A stretch of DNA of 64,000 nucleotides from positions 2,046,001-2,110,000 of the forward strand of contig MJGA01000003.1 of assembly GCA_001910725.1 (NCBI GenBank), in the 5' to 3' direction. How positions within the stretch are numbered: the stretch's first letter is position 1; each line of letters opens with the position of its first letter. Positions 1 to 11,849 of this stretch are shown piece after piece. Origin of the DNA: Phanerodontia chrysosporium (Eukaryota; Basidiomycota; Agaricomycetes; Polyporales; Phanerochaetaceae). Under the pieces are notes generated by a model. That model did no database searches. It was not told the DNA's origin and saw nothing but the letters and a program-made list of their open reading frames with translations. The position numbers were made by a program, and so were the translations under genes.

Positions 1-180
1 AGTAAATTTTGATGTCACACGAGCTAGACGCCGAAATGGCAGGCCCTGATTGGGCCACGAGAATTGTGTGGCAGGCGTGAGACCGGCTTACGTCAGAAAG
101 TGCTCGGACGGGGCGGGGCATAGGAAGATTCCGGATCGCTTAGGCCGGGCGAAAAAGATTCAAAACGCGCGCTGCGTCGC

Positions 181-233
181 CTCTCTCTTCTTCTCACCAC
201 CACTCTCTTTCTCCTCCCCGGTCCTCCGTCAAA
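181..233 (+). promoter_or_regulatory. Pyrimidine-rich leader of the ADP/ATP carrier
   Basis: The 50 bases directly before the start codon are almost entirely C and T, followed by an AAA-rich start context (TCAAAATGGCC). CT-rich blocks before the start are common in highly expressed fungal genes; I see no TATA box at the expected distance. Bases 1-180 hold no supportable gene and are probably the rest of this promoter. Confidence 0.45.
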
Positions 234-1535
234 ATGGCCGACGCTAAGAAGGGCAAGACTCCCAAGGAGTTCGCCAGTGCGTATAGTCTGCGGCGGCGGC
301 GAACGCTCGCTGTCGTCTTGTTGGTTTAAGGGCACCTGTGCTGACCTGGCATCCTCGCACAGTCGACTTCATGATGGGCGGTGTTTCTGCCGTGAGTATA
401 CCTCGTTCAGGCTTCTTCTGCCGTATGCTCAAACATGCGTCCCCCCCCCCAGGCCGTCGCCAAAACGTCTGCTGCTCCCATTGAGCGTATCAAGCTCTTG
501 GTGCAGAACCAGGACGAGATGGTTCGTATTAGCGCGCCTTGTTCACTTTGGCCGTGACCTAACCATGACGTGGCAATCCAGATCAAGCAGGGTCGTCTGG
601 CTACCCCCTACAAGGGCATCGTCGACTGCTTCAGCCGCACCTACCGTGATGAGGGTCTCCTCTCCCTCTGGCGTGGTAACACCGCCAACGTCATTCGGTA
701 CTTCCCTACACAGGCCCTGAACTTCGCCTTCAGTAAGCCTTCGTGTTTCAACTTGGAGTATCCTCTGACGTCATTTTATAGAGGACTACTTCAAGTCATT
801 GTTCGGCTTCAAGAAGTCCGAGGGCTACTGGAAGTGGTTCGCTGGCAACGTCGCCTCTGGTGGTGCCGCTGGTGCCTCCTCGCTCCTCTTCGTTTACTCC
901 CTCGATTACGCCCGTACCCGTCTTGCTAACGACGCCAAGTCCGTCAAGAGCGGCGGTGCGCGCCAGTTCAACGGTCTTATCGACGTCTACAAGAAGACCC
1001 TTGCCACTGATGGTATTGCTGGTCTCTACCGTGGCTTCGTTCCCTCCGTTGTTGGTATCATCGTCTACCGTGGTCTCTACTTCGGTGTCTACGACTCGCT
1101 CAGTACGTGTGATGGCCCTTCCTGTTTTGGAGTTTCCGCTGACCATTCCATGTGCAGAGCCCGTTGTCCTCGTTGGTGCCCTCGAGGGTTCGTTCTTCGC
1201 GTCCTTCCTTCTCGGCTGGGGTGTTACCATTGGTGCTGGCCTTGCTTCTTACCCTCTCGACACCATCCGGTATGTTACAATTTTTGCATGCGCGATGTCA
1301 TCCTGCTTATCTAGCATACAGTCGTCGCATGATGATGACCTCCGGTGCCGGCGTTCACTACAAGTCCATGTTCGACGCTGGTTCGCAGATCATTGCCAAG
1401 GAGGGTGTCAAGTCGCTCTTCAAGGGTGCTGGTGCCAACATCCTCCGTGGTGTTGCCGGTGCTGGTGTGCTGTCCCTGTACGACAAGCTCCAGCAGGTTC
1501 TCTTCGGCAAGGTCTACTCCGGTGGATCTGGCTAA
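234..1535 (+). CDS. AAC: Mitochondrial ADP/ATP carrier (adenine nucleotide translocase)
   Basis: Exchanges cytosolic ADP for matrix ATP across the inner mitochondrial membrane. The protein starts [14 protein letters not shown] and is about 310 residues, normal for the family. Three mitochondrial-carrier repeats are visible: [12 protein letters not shown], then [14 protein letters not shown], then PLDTIRRRMMM. The RRRMMM signature, which is specific to ADP/ATP carriers among mitochondrial carriers, is built across the last intron near 1271-1320. Six short introns interrupt the gene: the first follows codon 14, and the others fall near 390-452, 521-577, 735-781, 1105-1157 and 1271-1320. All have GT-AG ends and keep the frame. 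The stop is TAA at 1533-1535. The identification is firm. Confidence 0.96.
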
Positions 1536-1810
1536 ATGTCTCGCTTTGGATGTTGGACTGCATATCTCCTACTTGCCTTCTAGTGTCGTCTATTTTGCAC
1601 GCTCTACGATATTCCACAATAGACTATGTGGTTTACTCTCATTCCTTGCTCGTGTTGGTCCTAATAGATTCGGATTCAAGACCGCTATTGTGTGAACGAA
1701 GTATCAAACCTGTCTTTCGCACCCGAGGAGCAACTATGTGGGGTGAGTCTCGGAGTCTACGATGTAGACTGCGGCGGTCGCTACTTCAAGTTGTTCCTCT
1801 TCTCCAACCA

Positions 1811-4355
1811 ATGCGATATCCATGTAACCCTCGCCTCATCTTGCAGCACCTTCGCCACTACAGTATCCGACGGCTTCCAGCCATACACTTACGGCCCTAC
1901 CAAGAGAACGCACTGCAGGCATGCATAGAGGCCCTCGAATCCGGAAGTACGCGTATTGGCGTGTCGCTGCCAACTGGATCGGGCAAGACTACCGTCTTCA
2001 TCACCCTGTTGTCACGAATCAAACCACCCGCTGACCGTCCGGATGCCACACGTTCATTGGTCATTGTCAACAACATCGAGTTGGCACGACAGTCGGCGAA
2101 GCAGGCTCAGCATCTGTTCCCAGGTTGGAGTGTGGAGATCGAACAGGGTCAAAAACACAAGGCCTCTGGGAAGGCAGACCTGTACGTGACCCTCTCTACC
2201 TCTTATTCCATACGGCTCAGGTTTGCAATATACTAGAACTGTTGCGACTTACCAAACACTGGCTCAAGAGCAACGTTTGGAGAAATTCGATCCAAATTTC
2301 CTCAAGGCGGTCATCGTCGATGAAGCGCACCATGCAGCCGCTCCTTCGTGGGTTGTCCGTGTAACTATCCTTCAGCATCTGCTAGACGTAGCTATACAGG
2401 TACCGCACTATCCTATCACACTTCCACCCTGAGATCATTGCTCCCGTTGGTCGCGGCCCTGCAACTCCCCCGCGTCGCCCAGTCCCCATCTTTGGTTTCT
2501 CTGCGACATTCAGCAGACACGACGGGTTAGCTTTAGGGTCCGTATTCGAACGCATAGTCTATCACCGGGATTTCCTGGAGATGATCAAGGAGCAATGGTG
2601 CGTGAAGACTGTTATATCCTACCCTGATGCTAATGTTACGCTCCAGGCTTTGCGACGTCCGGTTCACATCCGTCAAGGCTAACATTGATCTCAGCAACGT
2701 CACTCTAAACAGCCGTAATGGAGATTTTAGTGCCACTAGTCTCGCACAAGTCATCAATACTCCAACCGTCAACAGGTTGGTGGTGCAGAGTTGGTTAGAT
2801 AAAGCTGGTGAGCTCTTCGGGACCTCTGTCACAGTCGTGGTTTTCATGTCATCTAGCCGGCAGGAAGTCTACACTAGTGTTCTGCGTGAATCTACATCAC
2901 TTGCGCGAACTCACGAACACCTTTCGTGCTGCAGGTGTCAACGCAGCCTACATACACTCTGGCACGCCTGCTGCTGAGCGAAAGAGCTTGATAAGCGCAT
3001 TCAAGCGCGGAGACTTCCCCGTCCTGCTAAATGTTGGTATGAATTATGGCTCCTCCCGGGACGAACAATCACTGAGTTCTTTGTAATTAGCCATTCTCAC
3101 TGAAGGAACGGATATACCCAACATAGACTGCGTTCTCGTAGCTAGGCCGACACGGTCTCGCAACCTATTCGCTCAGATGGTTCGTTCGACATACTGCACC
3201 TGTGACTTTATCTCACCCTCTCATGTAGATCGGACGTGGCATGCGCCTGTCTCCAGACACGGGAAAGAAAGACTGTCATATCATTGACTTCGTCGACTCT
3301 GCAAATCGTGTTGCGGGTGTTGTATCTGTGCCGACACTCTTCGGATTAGATCCTTCTGAGGTCATAGATGGTATATATGCACTTGTTAATTCGAATTTGT
3401 ACGCTAATGTCCGGAGTAGGTGCGTCCATCGAGGCGTTAGAGGAAAGGGCCGATAAATCCGCCGTCAGCTCGGACCTCGAGGATGTGGTGGCAGTGCCCG
3501 ATACCTATGACGACGTGCCAGAACCGAAATCAGTGACGTACATCGACTATAACGACCCGTTCTCTTTTGTCGAACAGAGCTACGGTGCGCCACATGTGCA
3601 GAAGCTCAGTCACTTTGCGTGGGTAGGTTGTGGCGACGACGTCTACGTTCTCGAGTGCCTAGGCAAGGGATACATTCGCATCGAACCCCATCGGGATGAG
3701 AACGGTACGGACCACTGCATTATTTTCTGCGCACTGTCGTCTGAACACTCCGCTAGATCCAGAGACCCATTACGAAGCGCACTATACTCCGCCGACAATG
3801 ACGCCGCAGACCGCAGCGATGCTCAAGATTTCTCCTTTCCAGAAGAGCAGAAAGATTTTATCTGCCAAAACTCTTGAGGATGCGATTCGCGGCTGTGATA
3901 ACTTTGCCAAAACCAACGTCATGAAAGGACCGCTCGCATCAGGGTATGACTAGCTTTCGCCTTGTGTATATCAAGCTCATCATTGACAGGCTATTCAAAA
4001 CGGCGAGATGGAGGCGGACACCTGCGACTGCCTCGCAGAAGAAGTTCCTCGCACAGCGGTGGGCCAAGTTTAAGAAGGAGGCGTCCGAAGATGGAGATTC
4101 ACCACCTGACAAGCTCGCGTCCATGACCAAGGGGGAAGCAGCAAATATTATTACTCGACTCAAGCACGGTGCTTTGGTGCGCATGAAGGGAACTGTTTGA
4201 CGGCGCTAGTACTGATGAAATATGTACACCAGTCGCGTTATCAGAAACGTGCCAAGGCGGAGGCTAGGAAAGCTGCAGCTCTGGACAAGGAACGGCAGCG
4301 CAAAGCAAGGGAGCGCGTCAGAGTCGGCCCTCTACCTGTGCCAATAGCAGCCTAG
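1811..4355 (+). CDS. IRC3: Irc3-type mitochondrial DEAD/DEAH-box helicase
   Basis: Superfamily 2 helicase that in yeast acts on mitochondrial DNA at branched or recombination structures. The start [14 protein letters not shown] precedes an R-rich stretch fitting a mitochondrial presequence. Helicase motifs appear in order: Q-like RPYQENAL, Walker A PTGSGKTT, motif [14 protein letters not shown] (spliced), motif [12 protein letters not shown], a Rossmann-like LVFCVNLHH, motif [12 protein letters not shown], and motif VI QMIGRGMR. Roughly ten introns are needed (for example 2182-2236, and one joining SER to TYR at about 2346-2400); all have GT-AG ends and keep the frame. The C-terminal half (from about 3420) is acidic and then Lys/Arg-rich, which is less conserved. 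I estimate about 690 residues. The stop is TAG at 4353-4355, about 100 bp from the convergent next gene. Confidence 0.88.
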
Positions 4356-4455
4356 ATTACTGGTTCCATGTGTATAGCCTATCTTCCGCAATTTAGCATA
4401 ACGTCGATAGGGCGGGAGACACCGCGTGCGACGACTTCAATGTCATAACCGCAGC

Positions 4456-7400
4456 CTACGGACCAGCTGTCAGTGATTGCCAAACTGAAAGAGCTTTATC
4501 ATTGACCTGTTGTGCTCTGGCAATGAGAGTTGCCGCAGAATCCGGGCTGTGGAACGCTTCCGGATCTCGTACAAGGCTGGCAAGCACAGCTCCAACCAAA
4601 CAGTCTCCGGCACCAGTAACGTTGACCACCTCTGTTGGCTGTAGGACAACCGCGGGATAGTGCTTCAGTACCACGATGCCCCCATCTCTGCCTTGTGCTA
4701 CGACCTGTCGTTCGCGAATGTTGGTGCGTTCATACGCCCACTTCGACCCACGAGCGGCGGCGGCAGGAATGCGGAAGACCGTGAACAGGCCCTTCTCCCC
4801 CGCTTTGAGGATCAGGTGTTGGAAGAACGGCAGCAAGTTAACAGCCATCTGTGCGATTCCTTCATCCAATAGAAAATATAGCTTTCCCTTGGTCTGTGCT
4901 GAGTCGCAGGCATCAAGTCGTGCGAGGTGTTCAAGCTCCATGCGGAACTGTGATCCAAGCCCCATGCTGTCAATGACTCGCCACCAATAGTTATGCGATG
5001 TCAATTCCAGGGGCTCTGAGCAGGCTGTTCGATAGATGTGGGCGAGTTCGATGAGGTTCGGCGTGATAAAGGCGACAGGCGCGATGTCTCCTGCAGCCTT
5101 GCCCAAAACCGAGGCAACAGCGGGGAGGATGCGGACTGACTTGCGTACTGATGTCGGTTCGCTATGTGGAGCTCAGTAATGGTAATGGATCCGAGTGAAC
5201 ATGATGCTCACAAGAGTACTGTCAAGCACACATGAGAGGCTATCACATCGCATGACACGCTACCACGCACCTGGGATATCCTTCTCGAAACAGGATTGGA
5301 CGATAGACTTCAGACTACTTTCAGAGAGGTTCCCGTCTGCAGCAACGATTTTGGGCTGGTGGATTTGAAGCCTCCTCGCAATCTGGAACAGTAACGCGGG
5401 CAGGTTGAGCAACGTAGGTCTGCTCGTGAAGAGTTTGCATACCACATCCGAAGGCAGAGTCTCCGTTATTCCCATGTCAGCTACGCCTCCAATTAGGTTT
5501 CCCGTACCGTCCAGGACCATATTGCAGACAGCGGAACGTTCGGATTCCATCACGAGAAGCCCGTCTGAACGCATCCCGAGCCTGTTCGTTTCCTCCGCGA
5601 GTAATCGTCCGAAGCCATCGTTCCCTACTGGTGACACAAGCAGCGTCGTATGTGCAAGTAATGAGGACGTCCCGGCCAAGACGCGATGCGCAGCCTCAGC
5701 AATGTTCCTCCCTACACCACCGAGTGATGTCGTGACCGTGCCTGGGCTCGTGGAGTGCTTCCCAAGAGATGCGTCCATGTCCGACGCTTGTGCCGTTATA
5801 TCGACGGCCGCTGAACCAAATACCATGAGAACTGCATTTTGCTTAGCCAAGGAGTCAATCTTTGTTCTCGCAGGAGACAGAATCATCACGCTAGACTTAC
5901 GGGGGGAGACTCTGGAATGAGATCGTAGTGCGCTGAAGGTTCTGCACCGCAAGCGTGCTCGACGTGCGTCGCCGGCTGAAAAACTGGGGTAGGCTGTTTA
6001 CATTGATGCGTGTATCAAAAATACTACACAGATAACCTCCTTACTTGTTGTCCATATTCCTTCGCGATTTTAGAATAAGCCACGGCAATCTGACCACCTA
6101 CAAAGTTCCACGTGAGCCTCAGCCAGAGTTTGCCAAATCGTCCAGATGCTTACCGACGCGAGCCGTGTTCTTGATCAATGCAACGTCTACGTTGCTCGTT
6201 AGTAGGTAGTTAACGCGCATGCGATAAACCGAAACCTACTGCTCGAGAGAGACTTTCCAGCAGTCAGCTCACCAACTCGCTTGAGTAACCACGGAGTGGC
6301 AGCTTTTCCCCACTTGTTAACACCCTGCTGTTCTGCCTCTTCGAGGGCCTGTTCGACCGCCTTTTGTAACTCCAAGCCGATGGTCTCGTATTCCTCTGGA
6401 ATAGGAACCGCGAAGACTGCCCCAGTGGACATTCCCAGTTGGCTTTGCGTCTCTGCATAAATGTTGTCAGATATGGATACGAACATGAGCAAACTGGCGC
6501 ACTGACGTAGAACCTGAGCGGCCGAAACGGGGTCGTCCACCCTCCATGGGCTCTTGAAACCGCTCTTACGACTATAAAACGCAGGAAAGTCGTCCGTTTC
6601 TCCGTAGGATATGACCGGCACACCGAGAGTTTCCTTTAGTGTCGTGAGTAGTTATGCTCATAGATGGCCACCTTATGAGCATACCAGGTATTCCAAAGTC
6701 CTGGCCAACGATGAGCTCACCTTCAGACAGGAACATCGAATGCATACCTTCCGATGTCAAGAATCGACTTAACGCCAGCGGAGACCAATCCTACAGGGCA
6801 CCTTGAAAGCTCCGGTAGGTCGGCGGACACGTCCATTGCTGTATGGCATGTCAGGCCGCGCCTGTGTTTGGAGGGTTCTATGTGCACGTACAGGATTCTC
6901 CCCCGCGGTGAACGCCTCCTAGACTGACACAGAACAGCGGTTACATTAGGTGCATACATGCGGGCAGATATCAAATTACCCTCCAGTGGCAAAGACCTGG
7001 TCAGATGCGTGTAAGCTGCTAGAGTGCGCGGAGAATCGTCGACAATACGTACTTTAATACCCGCCATAGCAGCGAACATGAGCGTCGTGCTGCAGGTTGT
7101 TCCTCCATCGCGTTTCAAAGCTATGGCAGGTCCTAGATCCCTGCGAGAAACCTTGACCACGTTAGGGTTGCTCTTGACATCGGCGAGGTACTCCAGCTCG
7201 TGCGGCTGAAGGCCAATCTTGATGCGGCCTTTGATGATGCCCATGGTCGCAGGGATACCCCCTTGAGCGCGAACAATATTTTCCACGGCCCGTGCAGTCT
7301 CGAGGTTCGTCGGCTGCGGCATGCCGTGGGTAACGATAGTCGTCTCGAGCGCGACCACAGGCTGTCCAGTAGCAAGCGCGGCCTCAACCTCGGGATGAAC

Positions 7401-7520
7401 ATCGACAGGTGCGCCCTTGGCGAGAGTGTCCGACAGCGAAGAGAGTGCCCTCAAGCCGTACCTGCTAGGCCTTGGAAGGCGGTGGCGACATGCATGTCGC
7501 AACATGATTGTGGAAGGCAA
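4456..7520 (-). CDS. Bifunctional pseudouridine-5'-phosphate glycosidase / PfkB-family pseudouridine kinase
   Basis: A fusion of two enzymes of pseudouridine breakdown. The N-terminal half is PsuG-like (indigoidine synthase A family): VVALETTIVTHGMP, KVSRRDLGPAIALKRDGGTT, SMDVSADLPELSR, SAGVKSILDIGR and VPIPEEYE are all visible. It cleaves pseudouridine 5'-phosphate to uracil and ribose 5-phosphate. The C-terminal half starts VFGSAAVDITAQ, has SLGGVGRNIAEAAHR, and ends with the PfkB signature NVTGAGDCLVGA, so it should phosphorylate pseudouridine. The same fusion is known in fungi (S. pombe SPAC1861.05-type proteins). The N-terminus is basic (HACRHRLPRPSRYG) and may target mitochondria; the start is the ATG at 7520 or the in-frame one at 7505. 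Two micro-exons (6980-6996 and 6685-6700) are required. One acceptor near 6440-6460 is unresolved. Confidence 0.93.
6685..6700 (-). other. 16-nt micro-exon in the pseudouridine gene
   Basis: On the minus strand the 16 bases encode the TLEYL stretch that links DIGR to ETLGVPVISYG. It is flanked by ...GGCCAG on the 5' side and GTATGCTC on the 3' side, so both splice signals are canonical. Including it restores the exact PsuG reading GRTLEYLETLGVPV; leaving it out breaks the frame. Confidence 0.8.
6980..6996 (-). other. 17-nt micro-exon in the pseudouridine gene
   Basis: On the minus strand the 17 bases encode VFATGG, lying between GACCAG and GTAATTTG. It joins AGIK to LGGVHRGG and so rebuilds the conserved glycine-rich PsuG loop. 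Both splice sites are canonical. Confidence 0.8.
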
Positions 7521-7638
7521 GAGTCACAGTGGACGCGGATCAAACACAAGTCGACGCGCGCGTGCGCGTGTTCGCATGCTCCCACCACGGGCACGCGATT
7601 CAAGTGCGAACCTGAATACCACTTGCACGACAACGACC

Positions 7639-8231
7639 ATGTCCGCCAGCGGGAACTGGCCTGCAGCTTCCGTAGAAGCCCGTTTGGAGACAGAAGATGG
7701 CATATGCGTCCTTACCTACGACAAGTTAGATACCCAGGCGATTGTCGCATCCGTAGCGGACAATAGCGCGGGGGCAACTGCAGTGTTCATTGGGACCACT
7801 CGCAACTCGTTCAAAGGTGAGGGAGACAGCTACGACATGAGTACATTACGCTAGATGACCATCGGTCTGAAGGCCAGGCCGTCACGCGTCTCGACTACCA
7901 GGCATATAGCAAGATTGCCATCAAGACGATGGCAGACATCATCCAGAGAGCACGTCAGCAGACAGCCCGCTCCGAGCATCATGACGAGGGCTATGTGTCC
8001 TCAATCATCAAGTGTGCAGTGCATCATCGCCTGGGCACGGTACCCGTCGGAGAGCCTTCCATCGTCATCGCAGTATCGTCGCCTCACCGCAAGGAGAGCT
8101 TTGTGGCGTGCGAATACATTCTGGAGGAGGTGAAGCGCAAGGCGCAGATCTGGAAGAGAGAGTTCTACGAGGGTGAGAGGGAGGAGGATGCCGAATGGAA
8201 GGAGAACGTCACCACTTCGACATCGTCCTGA
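7639..8231 (+). CDS. MOCS2B: Molybdopterin synthase catalytic (large, MoaE-like) subunit
   Basis: Transfers sulfur from the small MoaD-like subunit to precursor Z in molybdenum-cofactor synthesis. Visible family features are GATAVFIGTTRN near the N-terminus, LDYQAYSKIAIK, VHHRLGTVPVGEPSIVIAVSSPHR, ACEYILEEVKRKAQIWKRE with the catalytic-site lysines, then a charged tail. A 38-nt intron (7817-7854) is needed to join TRNSFK to DDHRSEG. The start is MSASGNW at 7639; an upstream in-frame ATG at 7577 would add 21 poorly conserved residues. The protein is about 185 aa, close to the usual size. The gene is divergent from the pseudouridine gene with about 120 bp between starts, so the promoter is probably shared. 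Confidence 0.92.
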
Positions 8232-8340
8232 CACCAATTCCAGACGAAAGATGCATGGGAATGTTATAGAGGGTATTCGTGAATGATATCGTGAACAGAG
8301 GCATGTCCGTGTGCCAACGATAGTAGGGTATTCCGGTCAC

Positions 8341-9699
8341 CTATTCGACTTTCCAGGTCTTGGCCACAGGGTCGTCATCATTGCCGACGAGAAGCTCAAC
8401 AGCCCAAAGGATCAATGTGAAGAACACGTTCATCCATCGCCACCAAACCTGGGCAGGATGGTCCAAAACTGGACGTACCTGTTAGGAGGTTTTCGTACGT
8501 GAGTAAGAGACGAACTTACGGAGTAGGTGCGAATATGCAGTGACGAATATTGCTTGTCGATACGTCAACAAGAGACGAGTGAGTCTAGACGTCTAGAGCA
8601 CAGAAGTCAGGCAGGCTGTAGGCGAGGCACAGCAGGCAAACTTACCGGACGACCATCCCAGCCCTCATCCGAGTCCGTGTCGCCTTCCCAGGCATCGGCG
8701 CCGATGGTAGGTAGAATGCGAGACGCGAAGTGCAGCACGATGAGCCGGTATAGTAAGGCTACTAGGACAGGCTTCGGCAGAGTATAGGTGATGAAGTTCA
8801 TTAGCGTTTGTAGATGCGGAAGGATATTCGACAGGAGCGGTGCACTGTGCGAGGTGTGTCAGAGACGCTTCTCGCTCAGGAGGACGATAGACCTACTAGG
8901 CCGCAGCTGGGTTCCAGTAGGGAGATTGGTCGAATCCGCAGAGCCAGAAGTTGTACGCGAGAACGAGAGCCAAGCCGGATGACTCGATCACATTCGTTCG
9001 TCGCATGGCAAAGCCAATTGCGGTAAGAAATATGAATGCTGTGACAGCCACGCCTAGGAGAGTTGACAACATGGGGGATGCTGCGGCGGATGGGTAGGAC
9101 TACGGACGGGAAGACCATGAGCCACCACAGCGTCGAGGCAGGAAAAGATACGCACCACCACAATCCACCATGCAGAGGTGACATACGCAGCCGCAGCTGC
9201 TATGAGCAGAGCGAACTGGTATCTCTCGCCCTCTTCAACGAGCTCCTTCCCGACCTGCCCGAGTTTTTGCACCACCAGTAGGCTAGACATGCCCTCCATG
9301 ACAATGAACCCCGGGCTGGACCACCGGAGAGCCCATCCCCACCACCCAGCAGCGGTCAGGAGCCAAGGGTGTACTGTCTGGGCGAATGCGTTGAAACAGA
9401 CGAGGAGGAGGAAGGAGTGCACGGGCACTTGTAGCACCGAAAGGGCCGGGGAGCCCCAGAGGAGTGTGAGCGTCCCATGGATCAGCGAGTGTATGAAGAG
9501 GAGGAGGGACAGCAGTAGAAATGCATCGGTAGAAAGCGTGGAGAGCGTGAGCGGGAGGAAAATGAGGATTTGTGTCACTGTCGAGAGTCTGCGGAGATAG
9601 ATTCGGCTTGGTTCAGTCTCTGCGATGGCGGACTCGGACAGGAGAAGCAACATACCTCGCTGTGCTCGACACTGCTTTCCAGATCAGCCACGGAGCCAT
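8341..9699 (-). CDS. ICE2: Ice2-like ER membrane protein
   Basis: Fungal Ice2 proteins sit in the ER membrane and affect ER shape, inheritance and lipid supply. The start MAPWLIWKAVSSTAS is chosen because it alone splices in frame to the hydrophobic run beginning RIYLRRLSTV. Several transmembrane stretches follow (ILIFLPLTLS, FLLLSLLLFIHSLIHG, FIVMEGMSSLLVVQ). After introns come SGLALVLAYNFWLCGFDQ, then APLLSNILPHLQTLMNFITY and IGADAWEGDTDSDEG. The last exon encodes VWWRWMNVFFTLILWAVELL and ends KVE-stop. The intron before that exon (about 8485-8640) is long for this genome and could hide another exon. The identification rests on recognised motifs, not on a search. Confidence 0.8.
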
Positions 9700-9993
9700 G
9701 ACAAGGCCCGGGGCCTGCGTAAATCGTTAAAGGACCCTGACGAGGGGTGTGGAGGTGAGAGCAACAAGCAGGAAGGTTGGTATTCGCGTGCCACACGGAA
9801 CCGCGAGTCCTACTACGGAATGAAGCGCCTCATTGTACCCAACCACTCGCGTCCTTTTCTCGGTTTCTGCACGAATTAGACATTACAACCATTGTAATCG
9901 GAAGCTACATATATACAACAACTATTCTACAAGCGGTGTATGTACAGATCAGAGGCTCCAGAGGGAATGCGACAATGCTGGAGCACAGCCGGT

Positions 9994-11479
9994 TTACATC
10001 GCGAGAATAGGACGGTCAGGCTCCAAACGGGGAAGCTCGCGCCGTGGGCTCAACAAACCCTTTGCTGCAGCAAAGTCTGTGCCACGGTGCGAAGCAGTCG
10101 GGTCTGAAGGGGTAACGTAGTACTTGTCGATGATCGGATTTGCAGGAGGTTCATCTTGGGGGTAATGACGACCATATGGTTTGTCCGGATCTCCATCCAA
10201 TCCGCTGTAGAGAACGTTAGCTAGAGGACGAGAGTAAATAGAGCTGTCCTTACCCTTCTCGAACGTAAGAGGCTCGCTAGCAATCTGTTGCGCAGAATCA
10301 GTCAAGAGACCTCCAAACACCCATCCGTGGAGACATACCATGATGATATTCTCCCGCTTGTCCATCTTCGACATCTTGTAATGCCCGCCATCTGCGAATT
10401 CACTGAATGTCGTGCCAGACGAGAACCACTGCGAAACAATCCGTCAATACTGTACAAAGTAGTACTATATGAGTGGCGTACCAGAGACGCAGCCTCGTCT
10501 TGGCGAGAGGAGATATACCGTGTGGCGATGACACTTTCGCCGTCGGTGACGCAAAAGTTGAGAAGGCTAGGTTCCGTGATACCGGCTTCTTCAGTCATCA
10601 TGTTGATATGAGCGATGGTGTCAAGCATAGCCTGGCGTAACACCTCCGGGGGAACATTGTCTGCATGAGGATCGGGAAGCTGGATCTGGATTAGACTTCA
10701 TTCCGTACAGTCTTGCCGTTGCGTACCTTGGACAGGAACAGCGCGAACGACCATTGCGAGTCTAACAATGATCCGAGATTAACGGTAGTTGACGTGTAGC
10801 CTTCGGTCATACGCACCTGTGTTTCCGTTGACCATGTTAAAGATCTCATCCGACAGGTAGGACTGCAGTCGCCGCTTGATCTTCGGGAACTCTGCAATGC
10901 CACCGTTGTGCATGAACTGTGCCAAGTTGAGCGTTTCGGCCTATCCGAAGACATCGAAGTACCACACCATGAATTTGCCAAACTGGAAAGGGTGGCAGTT
11001 GTCCAGGGAAAGAGTACCCGCAGTAGTTGCTCGCACATGAGCACTAACGATATCAGCATAGTGGCCGACCGACAAGGGGGCAGATGCTTACAAGACGAGA
11101 GGGGACTTGATCTTCTCCGCGAGCCTTTGCAAGTTGACGTTGTTCCAAGCCTGTAGAACGGTTAGCGGCATGTCAAGGGAAGACGAAGTTCGTAGGCTCA
11201 CCGGAGTTACGGAGGTGAATATGCATGGCTGTCTGCCCAATTCTTCATCGTAGTTACAGTCGTACCAGCCTGGAACGATCGAGTCAGTGACTGACCGGGG
11301 TTGATATGGGGGGTCCCGATGTACTCACCGACACCGAAACCGTCTCCGTTAATGGGTCTTCGGTGGTCGATGCGCAGTCTAGAGTCAAAGGCTTGGTTGA
11401 TGATAGAATGGCATGGTCGTGTGAGGAGGTGACAGAGCTGAACGGGCGCGGTGCCCTTGTAGATGACGAAACGACACAT
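9994..11479 (-). CDS. DUG3: Dug3-like class II glutamine amidotransferase (glutathione degradation)
   Basis: In yeast, Dug3 pairs with Dug2 to hydrolyse the gamma-glutamyl bond of glutathione. The protein starts MCRFVIYKG: once the initiator Met is removed, Cys2 is the nucleophile typical of the Ntn amidotransferase fold. Other family features are RRPINGDGFGVGWYD, LVFAHVR, NCHPFQFGKFM followed after an intron by FMHNGGIAEFPKIKRR, and SQWSFALFLSK. The C-terminus reads EIRTNHMVVITPKMN and then DKYYVTPSDP. At least seven short GT-AG introns are needed. The reading frame stays intact throughout. Nothing in the sequence indicates how it is regulated. Confidence 0.92.
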
Positions 11480-11849
11480 ATATCGTCGGTTAGACCTCTC
11501 GTTGAAGCGAGCGACAGAAGGGAGGACGGGCTACAGAGGGTGTTCTCTTGTAGCCTGAGGAGGCGAACGTGGAGGGCGGAGTAAAGTACAGGAGTCAACA
11601 TAATTGCTGGTTGAGGCCAGAGCCTGCGTGCAAGGCGCGAGTTCGATGACAAGCTCGAAGCGCCGTCACATGAGATTACAGAATCCGAAGCATAGCACTC
11701 GCACTCCAGCGGATATAGCCCGGGTATCCAACTGTATACCAACTATATTAGCATATACGGTGCGTGCTGATGTGTCTCTACTGTTAACATGCTGTCGGAT
11801 GTCCTTTCCTACTGGTACAAATGTCCCTTGATTTCATTTCATCCGGCCT
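11480..11849. other. Intergenic, upstream of the Dug3 gene
   Basis: No gene is supported here. It lies between the 3' end of the mutase gene and the start of the Dug3 gene, both on the minus strand, so it should hold the Dug3 promoter. A long minus-strand reading frame across it overlaps the Dug3 start in another frame and looks like a shadow. Confidence 0.5.

Noticed and set aside
860..2236. A 458-codon plus-strand frame spanning the carrier and the helicase start
   Set aside because: It reads the carrier exons in the wrong frame and only its last part is the true first helicase exon; it is a chance fusion of frames.
11284..11742. 152-codon minus-strand frame overlapping the Dug3 start
   Set aside because: It is out of frame with the clear Dug3 start MCRFVIYKG and looks like a shadow.
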